NCBI RefSeq assembly: GCF_937425535.1
Contig: NZ_OW485601.1
Coordinates: 363,001-427,000, forward strand
Reading direction: 5' to 3'
Length of the DNA: 64,000 bases
Origin: Rhodovastum atsumiense
GTDB taxonomy: Bacteria > Pseudomonadota > Alphaproteobacteria > Acetobacterales > Acetobacteraceae
A program made the translations under genes and the position numbers. Shown piece by piece: positions 1-9,418 of this stretch (positions within the stretch are counted from its first letter, which is position 1; every line of letters starts with the position of its first letter). The notes under the pieces were generated by a model. The model searched no databases. It was not told where the DNA came from and saw only the letters and a list, made by a program, of their open reading frames with translations.

Positions 1-1413
1 AATGCCCAGCACCCGGGATGGGCCGAGCCGGTCCCCCCAGGCCAGCGGCCCGAGCGGATAGCCGAGTCCCAACATGACGGCACGGTCGATATCCGCTGGC
101 AGGGCGATCCGCTGCTGGGCGATGTCGCAGCCAAGATTGACGATTCCTGCCAACACCCGCTGAACGACGAAACCGGCGCTGTCGCTGATGATGCTGACCG
201 GCACACCGTCCGCGGCGAACAGGCCATGCGCCGCATCCCGCACCGCAGCGGTGGTAAGCGGCGTGGTCATCAGCGTGCGCCGGCGGTCGAGGCCGGGGAG
301 CACGTCGATGGCAATCGTACGGCTGGCGTCCAGGCCATGCGCCAGCGCCGCCGTGGTGGCGTCCTCGCCCAGCGGCGCCACCAGGCAGACAGCATCGGCG
401 GACGGAGCACCGAACAGCACCGTCGCACCGAGGCGGGAGACGAGATTGACCAGAACCCCGTGCGCCGGCCCAGGAGCGATCCATACGCCCCCGGCGCGCG
501 CCGTCGGGACCGGGGGTTCCACCGGCACCACGCGCCGGTCGTGATCATACGCATAGAAGCCGCAACCGGTCTTGCGGCCGAGGAGTCCGGCCACCCGGCG
601 CTGGCGGGCGATCGGCGAAGGCCGATAGCGCGGTTCCTGGTAGTATTGCTCGTAGAGTGACTCCATCACCGGCTGCGAGACATCCAGTCCGGTGAGGTCG
701 AACAGTTCGAACGGGCCCATGCGGAAGCCGGCCGCATCACACAGGATGCGGTCGATCGTCGCCACATCGGCGATACCTTCGCGCAGGATCTGCAATGCCT
801 CGGTGCCGAAGGCACGCCCGGCATGGTTGACCACGAAACCCGGCGTATCGCGGGTGCGGATCGGCGCATGGCCGATCCGGCCGGCGAATCCGACCAGCGC
901 GTCCAGCACCGCGGGGGCGGTCCGCAGGCCCTGCACCACTTCGACGACCTTCATCAGCGGCACGGGGTTGAAGAAGTGAAAGCCCGCCACCCGCTCTGGC
1001 CAGCGGCTGCCGGTGGCAATGGCAGTGACCGACAGCGACGATGTGTTGGTGGCAATGACGCAGTCCTCGCCGAGAACGGCGTCAAGCTCGGCGACCAGCG
1101 CGCGCTTGGCCTCCAGATCCTCGCGGATGGCTTCGATGATGAGTTCGCAGTTCGCCAGATCGGCAGGCGTCGCGGCAACCCGGATGGCATCCAGGGCCGC
1201 ACGGGCTACCGCCTCGGTCACGCGTCCTTTTTCCGCAAGCCGGAACAACATGGCGCCGACCTGTTCCTTCGCCGCCTGCGCTGCCCCCGGACAGGCATCG
1301 AGGAGAAGGACAGTACAGCCGGCAGCGGCGGCGACCTGCGCGATACCGCGCCCCATCACCCCGGTGCCGACGATGCCGACGGCAAGCGCCGGGCGGTCAG
1401 GATCGAAGACCAT
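1..1413 (-). CDS. 3-hydroxyacyl-CoA dehydrogenase, 3' end outside the window
   Basis: NAD-dependent oxidation of 3-hydroxyacyl-CoA to 3-ketoacyl-CoA in beta-oxidation. The 471 visible codons open with a Rossmann motif (GIVGTGVMGRGIAQ, about residues 9-22), followed by NTSSLSVTAIA and the GFHFFNP segment that carries the catalytic His. A second C-terminal helical domain begins near residue 370, giving the long PaaH-type layout of about 500 residues. The frame is still open at base 1, so the C-terminus is missing. The ATG at 1413 has an AGGAA site about 7 bases upstream. It starts 17 bp after gcdH and is the last visible gene of the badH operon, where it probably oxidises intermediates of pimeloyl-CoA or crotonyl-CoA breakdown. 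Confidence 0.88.
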   Translation of the reverse strand, partial: MVFDPDRPALAVGIVGTGVMGRGIAQVAAAAGCTVLLLDACPGAAQAAKEQVGAMLFRLAEKGRVTEAVARAALDAIRVAATPADLANCELIIEAIREDLEAKRALVAELDAVLGEDCVIATNTSSLSVTAIATGSRWPERVAGFHFFNPVPLMKVVEVVQGLRTAPAVLDALVGFAGRIGHAPIRTRDTPGFVVNHAGRAFGTEALQILREGIADVATIDRILCDAAGFRMGPFELFDLTGLDVSQPVMESLYEQYYQEPRYRPSPIARQRRVAGLLGRKTGCGFYAYDHDRRVVPVEPPVPTARAGGVWIAPGPAHGVLVNLVSRLGATVLFGAPSADAVCLVAPLGEDATTAALAHGLDASRTIAIDVLPGLDRRRTLMTTPLTTAAVRDAAHGLFAADGVPVSIISDSAGFVVQRVLAGIVNLGCDIAQQRIALPADIDRAVMLGLGYPLGPLAWGDRLGPSRVLGI

Positions 1414-1430
1414 GCGCCGTTCCTGGATGA

Positions 1431-2654
1431 TCAGTTGGCGAAGGCGGCAATGCCGGTCTGGGCTCGCCCGAGAATGAGGGCATGAATGTCATGGGTTCCC
1501 TCGTAGGTATTGACCGCTTCCAGATTCATCACGTGGCGGATCACATGGAACTCGTCGGAAATGCCGTTGCCACCGTGCATATCGCGGCTGATACGGGCGA
1601 TCTCCAGGGCCTTGCCGGACGCATAACGCTTGATCATCGAGATCGCCTCCGGCGATGCCGTGCCCTCGTCCATCATGCGGCCGACACGCAGACAGGCCTG
1701 CAGGCCGAAGGCAATGTCGGTCTGCATGTTGGCAAGCTTGAGCTGAATGATCTGGTTGGCAGCCAACGGACGCCCGAACTGCCTGCGGTCGAGCGTATAC
1801 TGTCGTGCCGCGTGCCAGCAGAACTCGGCGGCCCCGAGCGTCCCCCAGGCGATGCCGTAGCGAGCCCGATTGAGGCAGCCGAACGGACCGGCAAGACCGG
1901 CGATGTCCGGCAGCAGGTTCTCCTCCGGCACGAAGACGTCATCCATGACGATCTCGCCGGTCACCGAAGCACGCAGGGCGAATTTTCCTTCGATCTTTGG
2001 CGCCGACAGCCCCTTCCAGCCGCGCTCGAGGATGAAGCCCCGGATGCGCCCGTCGAGCTTCCCCCAGACCACGAAGACATCGGCGATCGGGGAATTGGTG
2101 ATCCACATCTTGGTGCCGGTCAGCCGGTAGCCGCCATCAACCTTCGTCGCGCGGGTCTTCATGCCACCCGGATCCGAGCCGTGGTCGGGCTCCGTGAGGC
2201 CAAAGCAACCAACCCATTCCCCACGCGCCAACCGGGGCAAATAGCGGCGGCGCTGTGCTTCCGATCCATAGGCGTAGATCGGGTACATCACCAGCGATGA
2301 CTGCACGCTCAGCGCCGAGCGGTACCCGGAATCGACGCGCTCCACTTCACGCGCCACCAGCCCATAGCAAACATAGGACATGCCGGCGCAGCCGTATTCG
2401 GTGGGCAACGTCGCCCCCAGGAAGCCGAGTTCCCCCATTTCGGACATGATGTCGCGATCGAAGCTCTCATGCCGGTTGCTCGCCAGGATGCGTGGCATCA
2501 GCCGCTCCTGGCAGTAGGTCTGCGTCGCGTCGCGGACCATCCGCTCGTCTTCGGTGAGTTGTGCCTCGAACAGCAGCGGGTCGTCCCAGGCAAAGGGAGC
2601 AAGCTTCGCGGCCGCGGCGCCGGCCAGGTGAGGGGAAACAACGGAGGACGACAT
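1431..2654 (-). CDS. gcdH: Glutaryl-CoA dehydrogenase
   Basis: FAD-dependent acyl-CoA dehydrogenase of 407 residues that converts glutaryl-CoA to crotonyl-CoA and CO2. Diagnostic segments are [20 protein letters not shown] near residue 110, [15 protein letters not shown], and the C-terminal [17 protein letters not shown] with the catalytic Glu at about residue 385. The frame stays open upstream to 2876, but that extension only translates a hairpin repeat. The ATG at 2654 with AAGGAACC upstream is the real start. It sits in the badH operon, where glutaryl-CoA is the expected product of pimeloyl-CoA beta-oxidation. The multi-hairpin element lies in its leader. Confidence 0.93.
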   Translation of the reverse strand: MSSSVVSPHLAGAAAAKLAPFAWDDPLLFEAQLTEDERMVRDATQTYCQERLMPRILASNRHESFDRDIMSEMGELGFLGATLPTEYGCAGMSYVCYGLVAREVERVDSGYRSALSVQSSLVMYPIYAYGSEAQRRRYLPRLARGEWVGCFGLTEPDHGSDPGGMKTRATKVDGGYRLTGTKMWITNSPIADVFVVWGKLDGRIRGFILERGWKGLSAPKIEGKFALRASVTGEIVMDDVFVPEENLLPDIAGLAGPFGCLNRARYGIAWGTLGAAEFCWHAARQYTLDRRQFGRPLAANQIIQLKLANMQTDIAFGLQACLRVGRMMDEGTASPEAISMIKRYASGKALEIARISRDMHGGNGISDEFHVIRHVMNLEAVNTYEGTHDIHALILGRAQTGIAAFAN

Positions 2655-2678
2655 GGGATCGGTTCCTTGAAAAAGAGC

Positions 2679-2826
2679 AGGCCAGGGCTTCGCCCTAGAC
2701 CCAGCAGGGGCCACAAGGCCCCTGCACCCCAGGCGCGCTGCGCGGCACAGAAAATCGGGTTCCAAGGGCGAAGCCCTTGGTCGGTCCAGGGCGAAGCCCT
2801 GGTCGGGTGCGGGGTGAAACCCCGTT
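2679..2826 (-). repeat. Five-hairpin GC-rich intergenic repeat, copy 1
   Basis: Successive palindromes are CCAGGGC/GCCCTAG (about 2682-2697), CAGGGGCC/GGCCCCTG, CCAAGGGC/GCCCTTGG (2762-2780), CCAGGGC/GCCCTGG (2786-2802) and CGGGG/CCCCG near 2810-2824. A second, diverged copy lies at about 50081-50235 with the same orientation and the same position relative to the gene behind it. Read in the direction of gcdH, the last hairpin is followed by a T-rich tract (CTCTTTTTC) about 15 bases before the start codon, so it could act as an attenuator. Confidence 0.8.
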
Positions 2827-2829
2827 CCT

Positions 2830-3612
2830 TCACTTGCGCAGGAAGTCAGTAACGCGTTGCCTGGTGCTGGCTTCAAGCATCAACGCAGTGATTCCTTCGA
2901 CCTCGGCCCGCACACCCGCGGGATCAAGCCGGGCGGCAATCCCGATGCATTGCTTGGCGGTGCGCACGGCCTCGGCGGAAAGCCCGGCAGCGCGCGTGGC
3001 AATCCCGGCGGCAAGGTCCGCCACCTCCCCGTCCGGTGCCGCCCACTGCACCAGACCGATACGCTCGGCCTCGCGACCATCGACGGCTTCGCCGGTGAGG
3101 ATGAGACGTGCGGCCACACCCGGCCCACACAGCCGGGTCAGTCGCTGCGTGCCTCCGGCCCCGGGCAACAGCCCCACCCTGGCTTCGGGAAGACCGAGCT
3201 TCGATGCATGACCGGCGATGCGCAGGTCGCAGGCGAGTGCCAGTTCGAGACCGCCGCCCAGTGCCGCCCCGTTGATCTCCGCGATCGTCACGACCGGCAA
3301 GGCTGCCAGGGTGTCGTAAACCCGGTGGAAGCGGCACACCGTCTCCGCCATGGCGGCTGCCCCCGCCGCGCTGCCGACACGCTCGGCGACCATCCGCAGA
3401 TCTGCCCCGGCGCAGAACACGCGCTGGTTGCTGCGAAGATGCAGCACGGTGATCGCGGCATGGGCCGTGACCGCTTCGAGTGCCCCGGCCAGCGCATCCA
3501 GCATCGCATCGTCGATGGCGTTCATCGGCGACCGGCACAAGGTGAGAGTGGCAACGGGCGCCGAGGCATCAAAGTCAATGCGCATGGAAGGCGTCACATC
3601 TGTCTCAGGCAT
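2830..3612 (-). CDS. badK: Enoyl-CoA hydratase, likely cyclohex-1-ene-1-carboxyl-CoA hydratase (BadK role)
   Basis: Crotonase-fold protein of 260 residues. Both acid/base glutamates of true hydratases are present: Glu123 in [16 protein letters not shown] and Glu143 in [18 protein letters not shown]. The oxyanion-hole segment FCAGADL is at 66-72. It should hydrate cyclohex-1-enecarboxyl-CoA to the 2-hydroxy compound, and possibly also crotonyl-CoA. The family is certain; the badK role is inferred from the neighbours AliB and BadH. The ATG at 3612 overlaps the previous gene by 8 bp. An internal ATG at 3585 is an alternative start that still keeps the whole fold. Confidence 0.8.
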   Translation of the reverse strand: MPETDVTPSMRIDFDASAPVATLTLCRSPMNAIDDAMLDALAGALEAVTAHAAITVLHLRSNQRVFCAGADLRMVAERVGSAAGAAAMAETVCRFHRVYDTLAALPVVTIAEINGAALGGGLELALACDLRIAGHASKLGLPEARVGLLPGAGGTQRLTRLCGPGVAARLILTGEAVDGREAERIGLVQWAAPDGEVADLAAGIATRAAGLSAEAVRTAKQCIGIAARLDPAGVRAEVEGITALMLEASTRQRVTDFLRK

Positions 3613-4663
3613 GGTGTGATGTTCCCGCAATCTCGATGCCGATCTTGCCGAACTGCCGCCCCGCCTCGAGCCGATCGAGGCCGGCATGGACGTCAACAAA
3701 GCCAAGGCGGCTGTCAATCACCGGACGAAACAGGCCACGTTCACACAGGGCCAGCAGGTCGCGGAACTCCGCGAAGGTGCCATGCGTAGATCCAAAGACC
3801 TGAAGTTGTCGGATGAACAGACGGCGCAAATCGGCCGAAGGCCGGTCGCCGCTGGTTGCCCCACAGGTGACGATGCGCCCCCCTCGGACAAGCGATTTCA
3901 GTGCCGATGGCCAGACCGCCTCGCCGACATTCTCGATCACCACGTCCACGCCGCGTCCGCCGGACAATTCCAGGGTCCGCGTGGCGATATCCTCCTTCGC
4001 CCCGTCGATCGTTGCATCAGCCCCCAGTTCCACCGCACGCGCGAGCTTGGCGGGATCACGGGAGGTGACAATGACTCGCGCACCGATCACCTTGGCGAAT
4101 TGCAGGGCCGAGAGCGAGACGGCGCCGCCGATGCCGAAGATCAGCACCGTTTCCCAGGGCCGCAGTTGCGCCTTGGTGAAGACCATGCGCCAGGCCGTGA
4201 CCGGCGCGACGCCGAGTGCGGCAGCCTCGATGAAATCGAGCGCTTGCGGCATGGGAAAGACGTTGCCGGCAGGGACGCAGACATAATCGGCCAGCGTGCC
4301 GTCGCGGTGCTCGCCGAGGAACTGCATTCTGGTGCAGAGAACATGTTCGCCCCGCAGGCAGAACTCGCACCGTCCGCAGCCGATGCCGGGATGGATCACC
4401 ACCGCCTGACCGGACGAGAGGCACCTTTCCTCGTCATCGAGGTCAACCACTGTCCCGGCGGCATCGAGCCCCATGATCTGTGGCAGACGGTGGGTGATGC
4501 CGGCGCCGCTGTCGCGCATATACAGATCGACGCGGTTCAGCCCGCTGCCGTGTACCTTGACGAGTACCTCTCCGCGCCGTCGGACGGGAACGGGGCGTTC
4601 GCCGATTGCCACGACCTCGTTGCCGCCATGACCGGTGATCGTGATCGCCCGCATGGATCCCAT
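3605..4663 (-). CDS. Medium-chain dehydrogenase/reductase with structural zinc but no catalytic zinc site
   Basis: MDR-superfamily oxidoreductase of 352 residues with a GroES-like N-terminal half and a Rossmann half (nucleotide motif FGIGGAVSLSALQFAKV). The structural zinc lobe is intact, with Cys at about 96, 99, 102 and 110 (CGRCEFCLRGEHVLC). At the catalytic zinc positions the sequence reads GLNRVD (Asn43) and GLDAAG (Leu66) instead of the usual Cys and His-Glu. This suits quinone-oxidoreductase or enoyl-reductase chemistry better than alcohol oxidation. It lies between badH and badK in one transcript. Its step is not known. ATG 4663 is preferred over ATG 4654 because AAGGTGG precedes it. 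Confidence 0.8.
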   Translation of the reverse strand: MGSMRAITITGHGGNEVVAIGERPVPVRRRGEVLVKVHGSGLNRVDLYMRDSGAGITHRLPQIMGLDAAGTVVDLDDEERCLSSGQAVVIHPGIGCGRCEFCLRGEHVLCTRMQFLGEHRDGTLADYVCVPAGNVFPMPQALDFIEAAALGVAPVTAWRMVFTKAQLRPWETVLIFGIGGAVSLSALQFAKVIGARVIVTSRDPAKLARAVELGADATIDGAKEDIATRTLELSGGRGVDVVIENVGEAVWPSALKSLVRGGRIVTCGATSGDRPSADLRRLFIRQLQVFGSTHGTFAEFRDLLALCERGLFRPVIDSRLGFVDVHAGLDRLEAGRQFGKIGIEIAGTSHHA

Positions 4664-4701
4664 GATGCCACCTTCTTCCCTTGAGCCTCGCAGCGACGGC
4701 C

Positions 4702-5469
4702 TTAACCAACCATGCTCAGGCCACCGGAAATCGACAGGACCTGGCCAGTGACATAGGCGGCATCGTCCGAGGCAAAGAACAGGATCGCCCCCGGCAGATC
4801 GTCCGGCTGGGCGATGCGCCCAAGCGGGATCGAGCGGCGGAATGCCTCGGCAAGCTTCTCGGGATTGCCCGCACCCTTCTTGTAATCCTCGAACAGCGCC
4901 GTCTCGGTGGGTCCGGGGCAGACGACGTTGAGGGTGATGCCATCGCGGGCATGTTCGCGGGCAAGGGTCTTGGACAGTGCCACCAGCCCCGCCTTGCAGG
5001 CGGCGTAGACCGCCTCGCCACTCGATCCGACGCGGGCGGCGTCGGATGCGATGTTGACGATGCGCCCCGATTTGCGCCCGACCATCAGCGGAAGGACCAC
5101 GTGATGCATGTGCAGCGCGCCGACCAGGTTGATGGCGATCAGCCGTTCCCAGTCCTCCGGCGTCGTCTGCAGGAACGGGCGAAACACATCCCACCCCGCA
5201 TTGTTGACGAGAACGGCGATCGGCCCGAGTTCACGCTCTGTCGCAGCGACAGCCGTTTCCACCGCGCTGCGGTCGGTGATATCGCAGGCATAGGCAAAGG
5301 CCGTACCGCCCTCGGCGACGATCGCCGCGACGGTCCGCTCGGCGGCGGCAAGGTCGCGGTCGAAGGCCGCGACACGTCCCCCCTGGGTCGCAAAGCGACG
5401 GGCCGTAGCGCCGCCAATGCCGCCGCCGGCACCGGTGACGATGATTGTTTTTCCCTTGAACGCCGTCAT
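4702..5469 (-). CDS. badH: 2-hydroxycyclohexanecarboxyl-CoA dehydrogenase (SDR)
   Basis: Short-chain dehydrogenase of 255 residues that oxidises 2-hydroxycyclohexane-1-carboxyl-CoA to the 2-keto compound with NAD. Motifs: TGAGGGIG at 12-19, NNAG near 90, and catalytic Ser142, Tyr155 and Lys159 in SDAARVGSSGEAVYAACK. That stretch and the following ALSKTLAREHARDGIT agree, from memory, with BadH of Rhodopseudomonas palustris. The ATG at 5469 has GGAGAAAG about 9 bases upstream and gives the N-terminus MTAFKGKTIIVTG. An earlier ATG at 5487 has no ribosome site. First gene of the operon badH-MDR-badK-gcdH-3HCDH, divergent from badR. Confidence 0.9.
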   Translation of the reverse strand: MTAFKGKTIIVTGAGGGIGGATARRFATQGGRVAAFDRDLAAAERTVAAIVAEGGTAFAYACDITDRSAVETAVAATERELGPIAVLVNNAGWDVFRPFLQTTPEDWERLIAINLVGALHMHHVVLPLMVGRKSGRIVNIASDAARVGSSGEAVYAACKAGLVALSKTLAREHARDGITLNVVCPGPTETALFEDYKKGAGNPEKLAEAFRRSIPLGRIAQPDDLPGAILFFASDDAAYVTGQVLSISGGLSMVG

Positions 5470-5497
5470 GGACACTTTCTCCGGCATCGATTTATAT

Positions 5498-5536
5498 CAA
5501 TACTATGCTATATTTAGACGATATGTCAATGCATTG
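5498..5536 (-). promoter_or_regulatory. badH promoter with two putative BadR operators
   Basis: Operator B (5527-5536) is the perfect 10-bp palindrome CAATGCATTG. Operator A (5498-5507, CAATACTATG) is a weaker copy in the same context. On the minus strand a consensus TTGACA (-35, 5524-5529) overlaps operator B, and TAGTAT (-10, 5500-5505) overlaps operator A, with an 18-bp spacer. A repressor bound here would block badH and could also affect badR. Aligned over all four sites in the window the consensus is TCAATGCATTGC flanked by A/T. Confidence 0.7.
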
Positions 5537-5604
5537 CCTTTATAAGTGTGATATTCCTCCTCTCAGACCCGGCCACGCATGGGTCGAATGCAAGGAAGCC
5601 ATTC

Positions 5605-6078
5605 ATGTCCCGTCGAGATACGTCCTCCCAGCGACGGCAGTTCGAGGTTGCCAACCGACTGTTCTTCCGACTGTACCAGTGCTCGAACCTGTTGCATAAG
5701 AATGGCAGCCGCTATATCAGCGACTTTGGATCGACCACCCAGCAATGGGCCGTGCTCGGCGCGCTTGCGCATCCCCTGGTCCGGGACAAGGGGATGTCGG
5801 TCAAGGACCTGATTGAGTTCCTGCTGCTCAGCCGCCAGAACCTGACCGCCGTGCTCGACCGCCTCGAAGGCCGTGGCTGGATCGAGCGGGTCAAGGATCC
5901 CGAGGATGGCCGCAGCCGCCTGCTGCGGCTGACCGAAGCCGGGGTCCACACATGGGAGGAAATGCAGAAGCCCATTGCCGCCTTCTACAGTGATGCCCTT
6001 GCCCCGCTCAGCGACGCCGAACAGGAGCAGCTTTGTGCCCTGCTCGACCGGTTGAAGGGGGGACTCAATGAATTGTAG
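5605..6078 (+). CDS. badR: MarR-family regulator of cyclohexanecarboxylate degradation
   Basis: Winged-helix regulator of 157 residues. The central MarR domain covers roughly residues 30-120. The recognition helix lies in the segment LSRQNLTAVLDRLEGRGWIE, and the wing in DPEDGRSRLLRLT. In R. palustris the MarR protein BadR represses the cyclohexanecarboxylate genes and responds to an intermediate of the pathway. The same role is inferred here from gene context and the shared operators. The ATG at 5605 has AAGGAAG 7-8 bases upstream; in-frame codons before it (from 5548) lack a ribosome site. It is divergent from badH and convergent with pimD. Confidence 0.88.
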   Translation: MSRRDTSSQRRQFEVANRLFFRLYQCSNLLHKNGSRYISDFGSTTQQWAVLGALAHPLVRDKGMSVKDLIEFLLLSRQNLTAVLDRLEGRGWIERVKDPEDGRSRLLRLTEAGVHTWEEMQKPIAAFYSDALAPLSDAEQEQLCALLDRLKGGLNEL

Positions 6079-6098
6079 GACCTGTCCCCAGCTCCGTC

Positions 6099-7238
6099 TC
6101 ACACGTCCTCAAGCAGGCTTCCCTCTCCCGCCAGACGATGGAGGTGGTAGTCCGTATCACCGAATTGCCGCTCGATGATGGTCAGGCGCCGGAACAGGTG
6201 GCCGACCTTGCATTCCATCGTCATGCCGATGCCGCCATGCAGCTGAATCGCCTGCTGGCCGATGAATTTTGCGGATTTCGCGACCTGGACCTTGGCCGCC
6301 GCAATGGCGCGACGCCTCCGCCCGGCATCCTCCTCGGCCAAGGACATGACGGCGTAGAACGTCATGCTGCGCGCCTGCTCCAACGCGATGAACATATCGG
6401 CGGCGCGGTGCTGCAGCGCCTGGAATGAACCGATCGCCACTCCGAACTGAGTGCGGGTTTTGAGGTATTCGACCGTCAGGGTCAGCGCCTCGGCCATTGC
6501 GCCCACCGCCTCGGCAGCGACGGCCGCGATCGCCTCGTCGGTTGCCTGTTCCAGCACGGCCAGTCCCTGGGACGGCAGGCCAATCATGTCCGTGGCCGGG
6601 ACCAGCACATCCTGCAGCGTGATGTCGGCGGCACGCTGGCCGTCCTGGGTTGGATAGCCCTCCACCAGCACACCCGCTGCCGCCGGGTCGACCAGGAACA
6701 AGCCGATCTCCTCCCCCGCGTCGGTACGGGCGGAAACGATGAGGCGATCGGCCGCCTCCCCATGCAGCACCAGTGATTTGTGGCCAGAGAGGCGCCAGCC
6801 TTCCGCCGTCGCCATCGCCCGCGTGGCAAGATTCGCCAGATCCCAGCGCGCCTGCGCCTCCGTGTGCGCAAGGGCGAGCACGAGACTTCCCTCGGCAATC
6901 CTGGGGATGAGGTCCTGACGCTGTGCCGCCGACGCGCCTAGCCGCAACACGGCGCCGGCAAGCACCACGCCGGACAGATAGGGTTCGACCACGAGCGCGC
7001 GACCGAACGCCTCCATGACGATCATGGTTTCCTCGGCCCCTCCGCCAAAGCCGCCATCCGCCTCGGCAAAGGGCAGGCCCAGCAGACCGAGCTCCGCCAT
7101 CTGCTGCCACGCCGTGCGACTCCAGCCCTCAGAAGAGACCAGGATCCGCGCCCGCGCATCGAAGCCGTATGACCGTGACAGCCATCGGCTGACGCTGTCC
7201 CCGAGCATGACCTGTTCGTCGGCAAGATCGAAGTTCAT
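6099..7238 (-). CDS. pimD: Pimeloyl-CoA dehydrogenase, small subunit
   Basis: Acyl-CoA dehydrogenase homologue of 379 residues, starting MNFDLADEQVMLGDSVSRWL. The C-terminal FAD-domain segment reads IQLHGGIGMTMECKVGHLFR. In this family PimC and PimD form a heteromeric enzyme that introduces the 2,3-double bond into pimeloyl-CoA. The canonical catalytic Glu motif (YEGT-like) is absent from its C-terminus, as is usual for a subunit of a heteromer. It starts one base after the pimC stop codon, which implies translational coupling. Reading the frame further upstream to 7379 only translates the end of pimC. Last gene of the aliB operon. Confidence 0.85.
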   Translation of the reverse strand: MNFDLADEQVMLGDSVSRWLSRSYGFDARARILVSSEGWSRTAWQQMAELGLLGLPFAEADGGFGGGAEETMIVMEAFGRALVVEPYLSGVVLAGAVLRLGASAAQRQDLIPRIAEGSLVLALAHTEAQARWDLANLATRAMATAEGWRLSGHKSLVLHGEAADRLIVSARTDAGEEIGLFLVDPAAAGVLVEGYPTQDGQRAADITLQDVLVPATDMIGLPSQGLAVLEQATDEAIAAVAAEAVGAMAEALTLTVEYLKTRTQFGVAIGSFQALQHRAADMFIALEQARSMTFYAVMSLAEEDAGRRRRAIAAAKVQVAKSAKFIGQQAIQLHGGIGMTMECKVGHLFRRLTIIERQFGDTDYHLHRLAGEGSLLEDV

Positions 7239-7239
7239 G

Positions 7240-8421
7240 TCATAACCCCAGGATGGCCTTGGCGATGATCGTCCGCTGGATCTCGTTGGAGCCGCCATAG
7301 ATCGACAGCTTGCGAAGGTTGAAATAGGCCGTGGTCCCGCCACGAGCCCATTCATATGCCTCCGGGCCGGCTTCGCCATGCCGCACCAGCCCGGCCGGGC
7401 CGATGACGTCGAGCAGCAATTCCGTCGTCGCCTGCTGCAGTTCCGCCCCCTGGACTTTCAGGATCGAGGAAGCCGGGTTGGGCTTGCCGCGCTCGTTCCG
7501 TCCTTCCTCCGAGATCACCCGGAACTGCGTCATCTCCAGCGCCTTCACCGCCACCTCCAATGCGACCAGCCGGTGGCGGAACGCCGGATCAGCCATGCGC
7601 GGCGGACCGCCGTCACATGGCGCCCCGGCAAGCGCACGGATCCGGCGCAGCCGCGCCTTGGCAAGCCCGATGCGCGCCTGGCCATTGCGCTCGTTGGTCA
7701 GGAGGAACTTGGCGTAGTCCCACCCCTTGTTCTCCTCGCCGACGAGATTCCCAACCGGCACCCGCACGTCGTCGAAGAACACCTCGTTGATCTCGACGCC
7801 GCCGTCGATGGTCTGCACCGGGCGGACCGTAATGCCCGGCGAACGCATGTCCACCAGGATGAAGGAGATGCCTTGCTGTTTGCGTGCGGACGGATCGGTG
7901 CGCGCCAGCACGAAGATCCAATCGGCATGCTGCGCGTACGTTGTCCACGCCTTCTGGCCGTTGATCACCCACTGATCGCCATCGCGCACGGCCCGGGTCT
8001 TCAGGGCGGCCAGGTCGGAGCCCGCCCCCGGTTCGGAGAAGCCCTGGCACCACCACTCCTCAAGCGTGGCGATCCGGGGCAGGAAGCGACGCTTCTGTTC
8101 CTCCGACCCGAAGGTGTAGATCACCGGCCCGACCATGCTGGCGCCGAAGGAAAGCGGCTCGGGGGCCGGAAACTGCTGAACCTCGTCGCGGAAGATCATC
8201 TGCCGTACCGGATCCCAGCCGGTGCCGCCCCAGGCGACCGGCCAGTGTGGCACCGACCATCCCTGCCCATGCAGGATGCGCGTCCAACGGACCAGATCCG
8301 CCTTGTCGAGATGGCGTCCTTCAACCAGCTTGCGGTGGATCTCCGGCGGCAGGGATTGCCGCAGGAAATCCCGAACCTCTCGACGGAAGGCCCGTTCCGC
8401 TTCGGTGAAACGCAGTTCCAT
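7240..8421 (-). CDS. pimC: Pimeloyl-CoA dehydrogenase, large subunit
   Basis: Acyl-CoA dehydrogenase of 393 residues with the N-terminal helical domain (MELRFTEAERAFRREVRDFL), the middle-domain motif QGFSEPGAGSDLAALKTRA, and ILTNERNG-type helices (LLTNERNGQARIG). The C-terminal motif is YGGSNEIQRTIIAKAILGL, with Gly where simple acyl-CoA dehydrogenases have the catalytic Glu. That fits the heteromeric PimCD and steroid-type enzymes. It partners pimD, one base downstream, and should pass electrons to the EtfAB encoded just upstream. ATG 8421 is the only good start. Confidence 0.87.
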   Translation of the reverse strand: MELRFTEAERAFRREVRDFLRQSLPPEIHRKLVEGRHLDKADLVRWTRILHGQGWSVPHWPVAWGGTGWDPVRQMIFRDEVQQFPAPEPLSFGASMVGPVIYTFGSEEQKRRFLPRIATLEEWWCQGFSEPGAGSDLAALKTRAVRDGDQWVINGQKAWTTYAQHADWIFVLARTDPSARKQQGISFILVDMRSPGITVRPVQTIDGGVEINEVFFDDVRVPVGNLVGEENKGWDYAKFLLTNERNGQARIGLAKARLRRIRALAGAPCDGGPPRMADPAFRHRLVALEVAVKALEMTQFRVISEEGRNERGKPNPASSILKVQGAELQQATTELLLDVIGPAGLVRHGEAGPEAYEWARGGTTAYFNLRKLSIYGGSNEIQRTIIAKAILGL

Positions 8422-8459
8422 CGTTCCGCCTCCTCGGGGACCGGTCCCCTGCCCCGTTC

Positions 8460-9404
8460 TCAGCCACCCGTGCGGGCGAGTTCCTGCGTCAGCTCGGGCA
8501 GCGCCTGGTAGAGATCGGCGACCAGGCCGTAATCGGCGACCTGGAAGATCGGCGCCTCCTCGTCCTTGTTGATCGCGACAATGACCTTGGAATCCTTCAT
8601 GCCCGCAAGATGCTGGATCGCCCCGGAAATGCCGCAGGCAATGTAGAGGTCCGGCGCCACGATCTTGCCGGTCTGCCCGACCTGCAGGTCGTTGGGGGCG
8701 TACCCGGCATCCACCGCCGCCCGTGACGCACCGATCGCCGCCCCCAGAAGCCCTGCCACCGGTTCGAGATAGGTGGCGAAGTTCTCCTGGCTCTGCAGCC
8801 CGCGGCCACCCGATATGACGACACGCGCCGAGGTCAGTTCCGGCCGTTCCGACCGCGACAGTTCCTCACCAAGAAAACGCGACAATTCCTGTGCGGGCGG
8901 TGGCGCGATGTGCTCGACCGGTGCCGCGTTGCCCTTCGGAACGGCGGGGAACACGGCAGTGCGGACCGTGACCACCTTCCGCGCATCGGTCGAGCGGACG
9001 ACCTGCACCGCGTTGCCGGCATAGATCGGACGCTCGAACGTATCGGGCGCAATCACCTTGATGACATCGGAAATCTGCATCACGTCGAGCAAGGCGGCGA
9101 CGCGTGGTAGCACGTTCCGGGTCGTGGTCGTGGATGGGGCCACGATCCCGTCGTAATCCCCGAAACGCTCGACGATCAGAGCCGCCAGTGGCTCGGGCAG
9201 GCCGTGCTGAAGCATGGCGTCGTCGGCCAGGAAAACCCGTGTGACGCCTGCGAGCGTGGCAGCCTCGGCCGCCACCTCAGCCACACCATACCCCGCGACC
9301 AGCACATGCACCTCTTCCCCCATCTGGCGGGCGGCGGTCAGCGCCTTCGCGGTCACGTCCTTGAGCGTGCCATTGGCGTGCTCGGCAAGAAGCAGGATAG
9401 CCAT
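8460..9404 (-). CDS. etfA: Electron transfer flavoprotein, alpha subunit
   Basis: FAD-binding alpha subunit of 314 residues that accepts electrons from acyl-CoA dehydrogenases and delivers them to ETF:quinone oxidoreductase. The C-terminal FAD domain has [14 protein letters not shown], then [20 protein letters not shown] and [20 protein letters not shown] (about residues 225-285). Start ATG 9404, with GGAG about 10 bases upstream and a 14-bp gap after etfB. Its place between badI and pimC suggests an ETF dedicated to AliB, PimCD and GcdH. A second, very different fused ETF is encoded at 46197-48173. Confidence 0.95.
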   Translation of the reverse strand: MAILLLAEHANGTLKDVTAKALTAARQMGEEVHVLVAGYGVAEVAAEAATLAGVTRVFLADDAMLQHGLPEPLAALIVERFGDYDGIVAPSTTTTRNVLPRVAALLDVMQISDVIKVIAPDTFERPIYAGNAVQVVRSTDARKVVTVRTAVFPAVPKGNAAPVEHIAPPPAQELSRFLGEELSRSERPELTSARVVISGGRGLQSQENFATYLEPVAGLLGAAIGASRAAVDAGYAPNDLQVGQTGKIVAPDLYIACGISGAIQHLAGMKDSKVIVAINKDEEAPIFQVADYGLVADLYQALPELTQELARTGG

Positions 9405-9418
9405 GGATGCGGGTCTCC

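Noticed and set aside
2655-2876. N-terminal extension of GcdH by 74 residues
   Set aside because: The extension translates the five-hairpin repeat and has no homology to acyl-CoA dehydrogenases. ATG 2654 has a good ribosome site.
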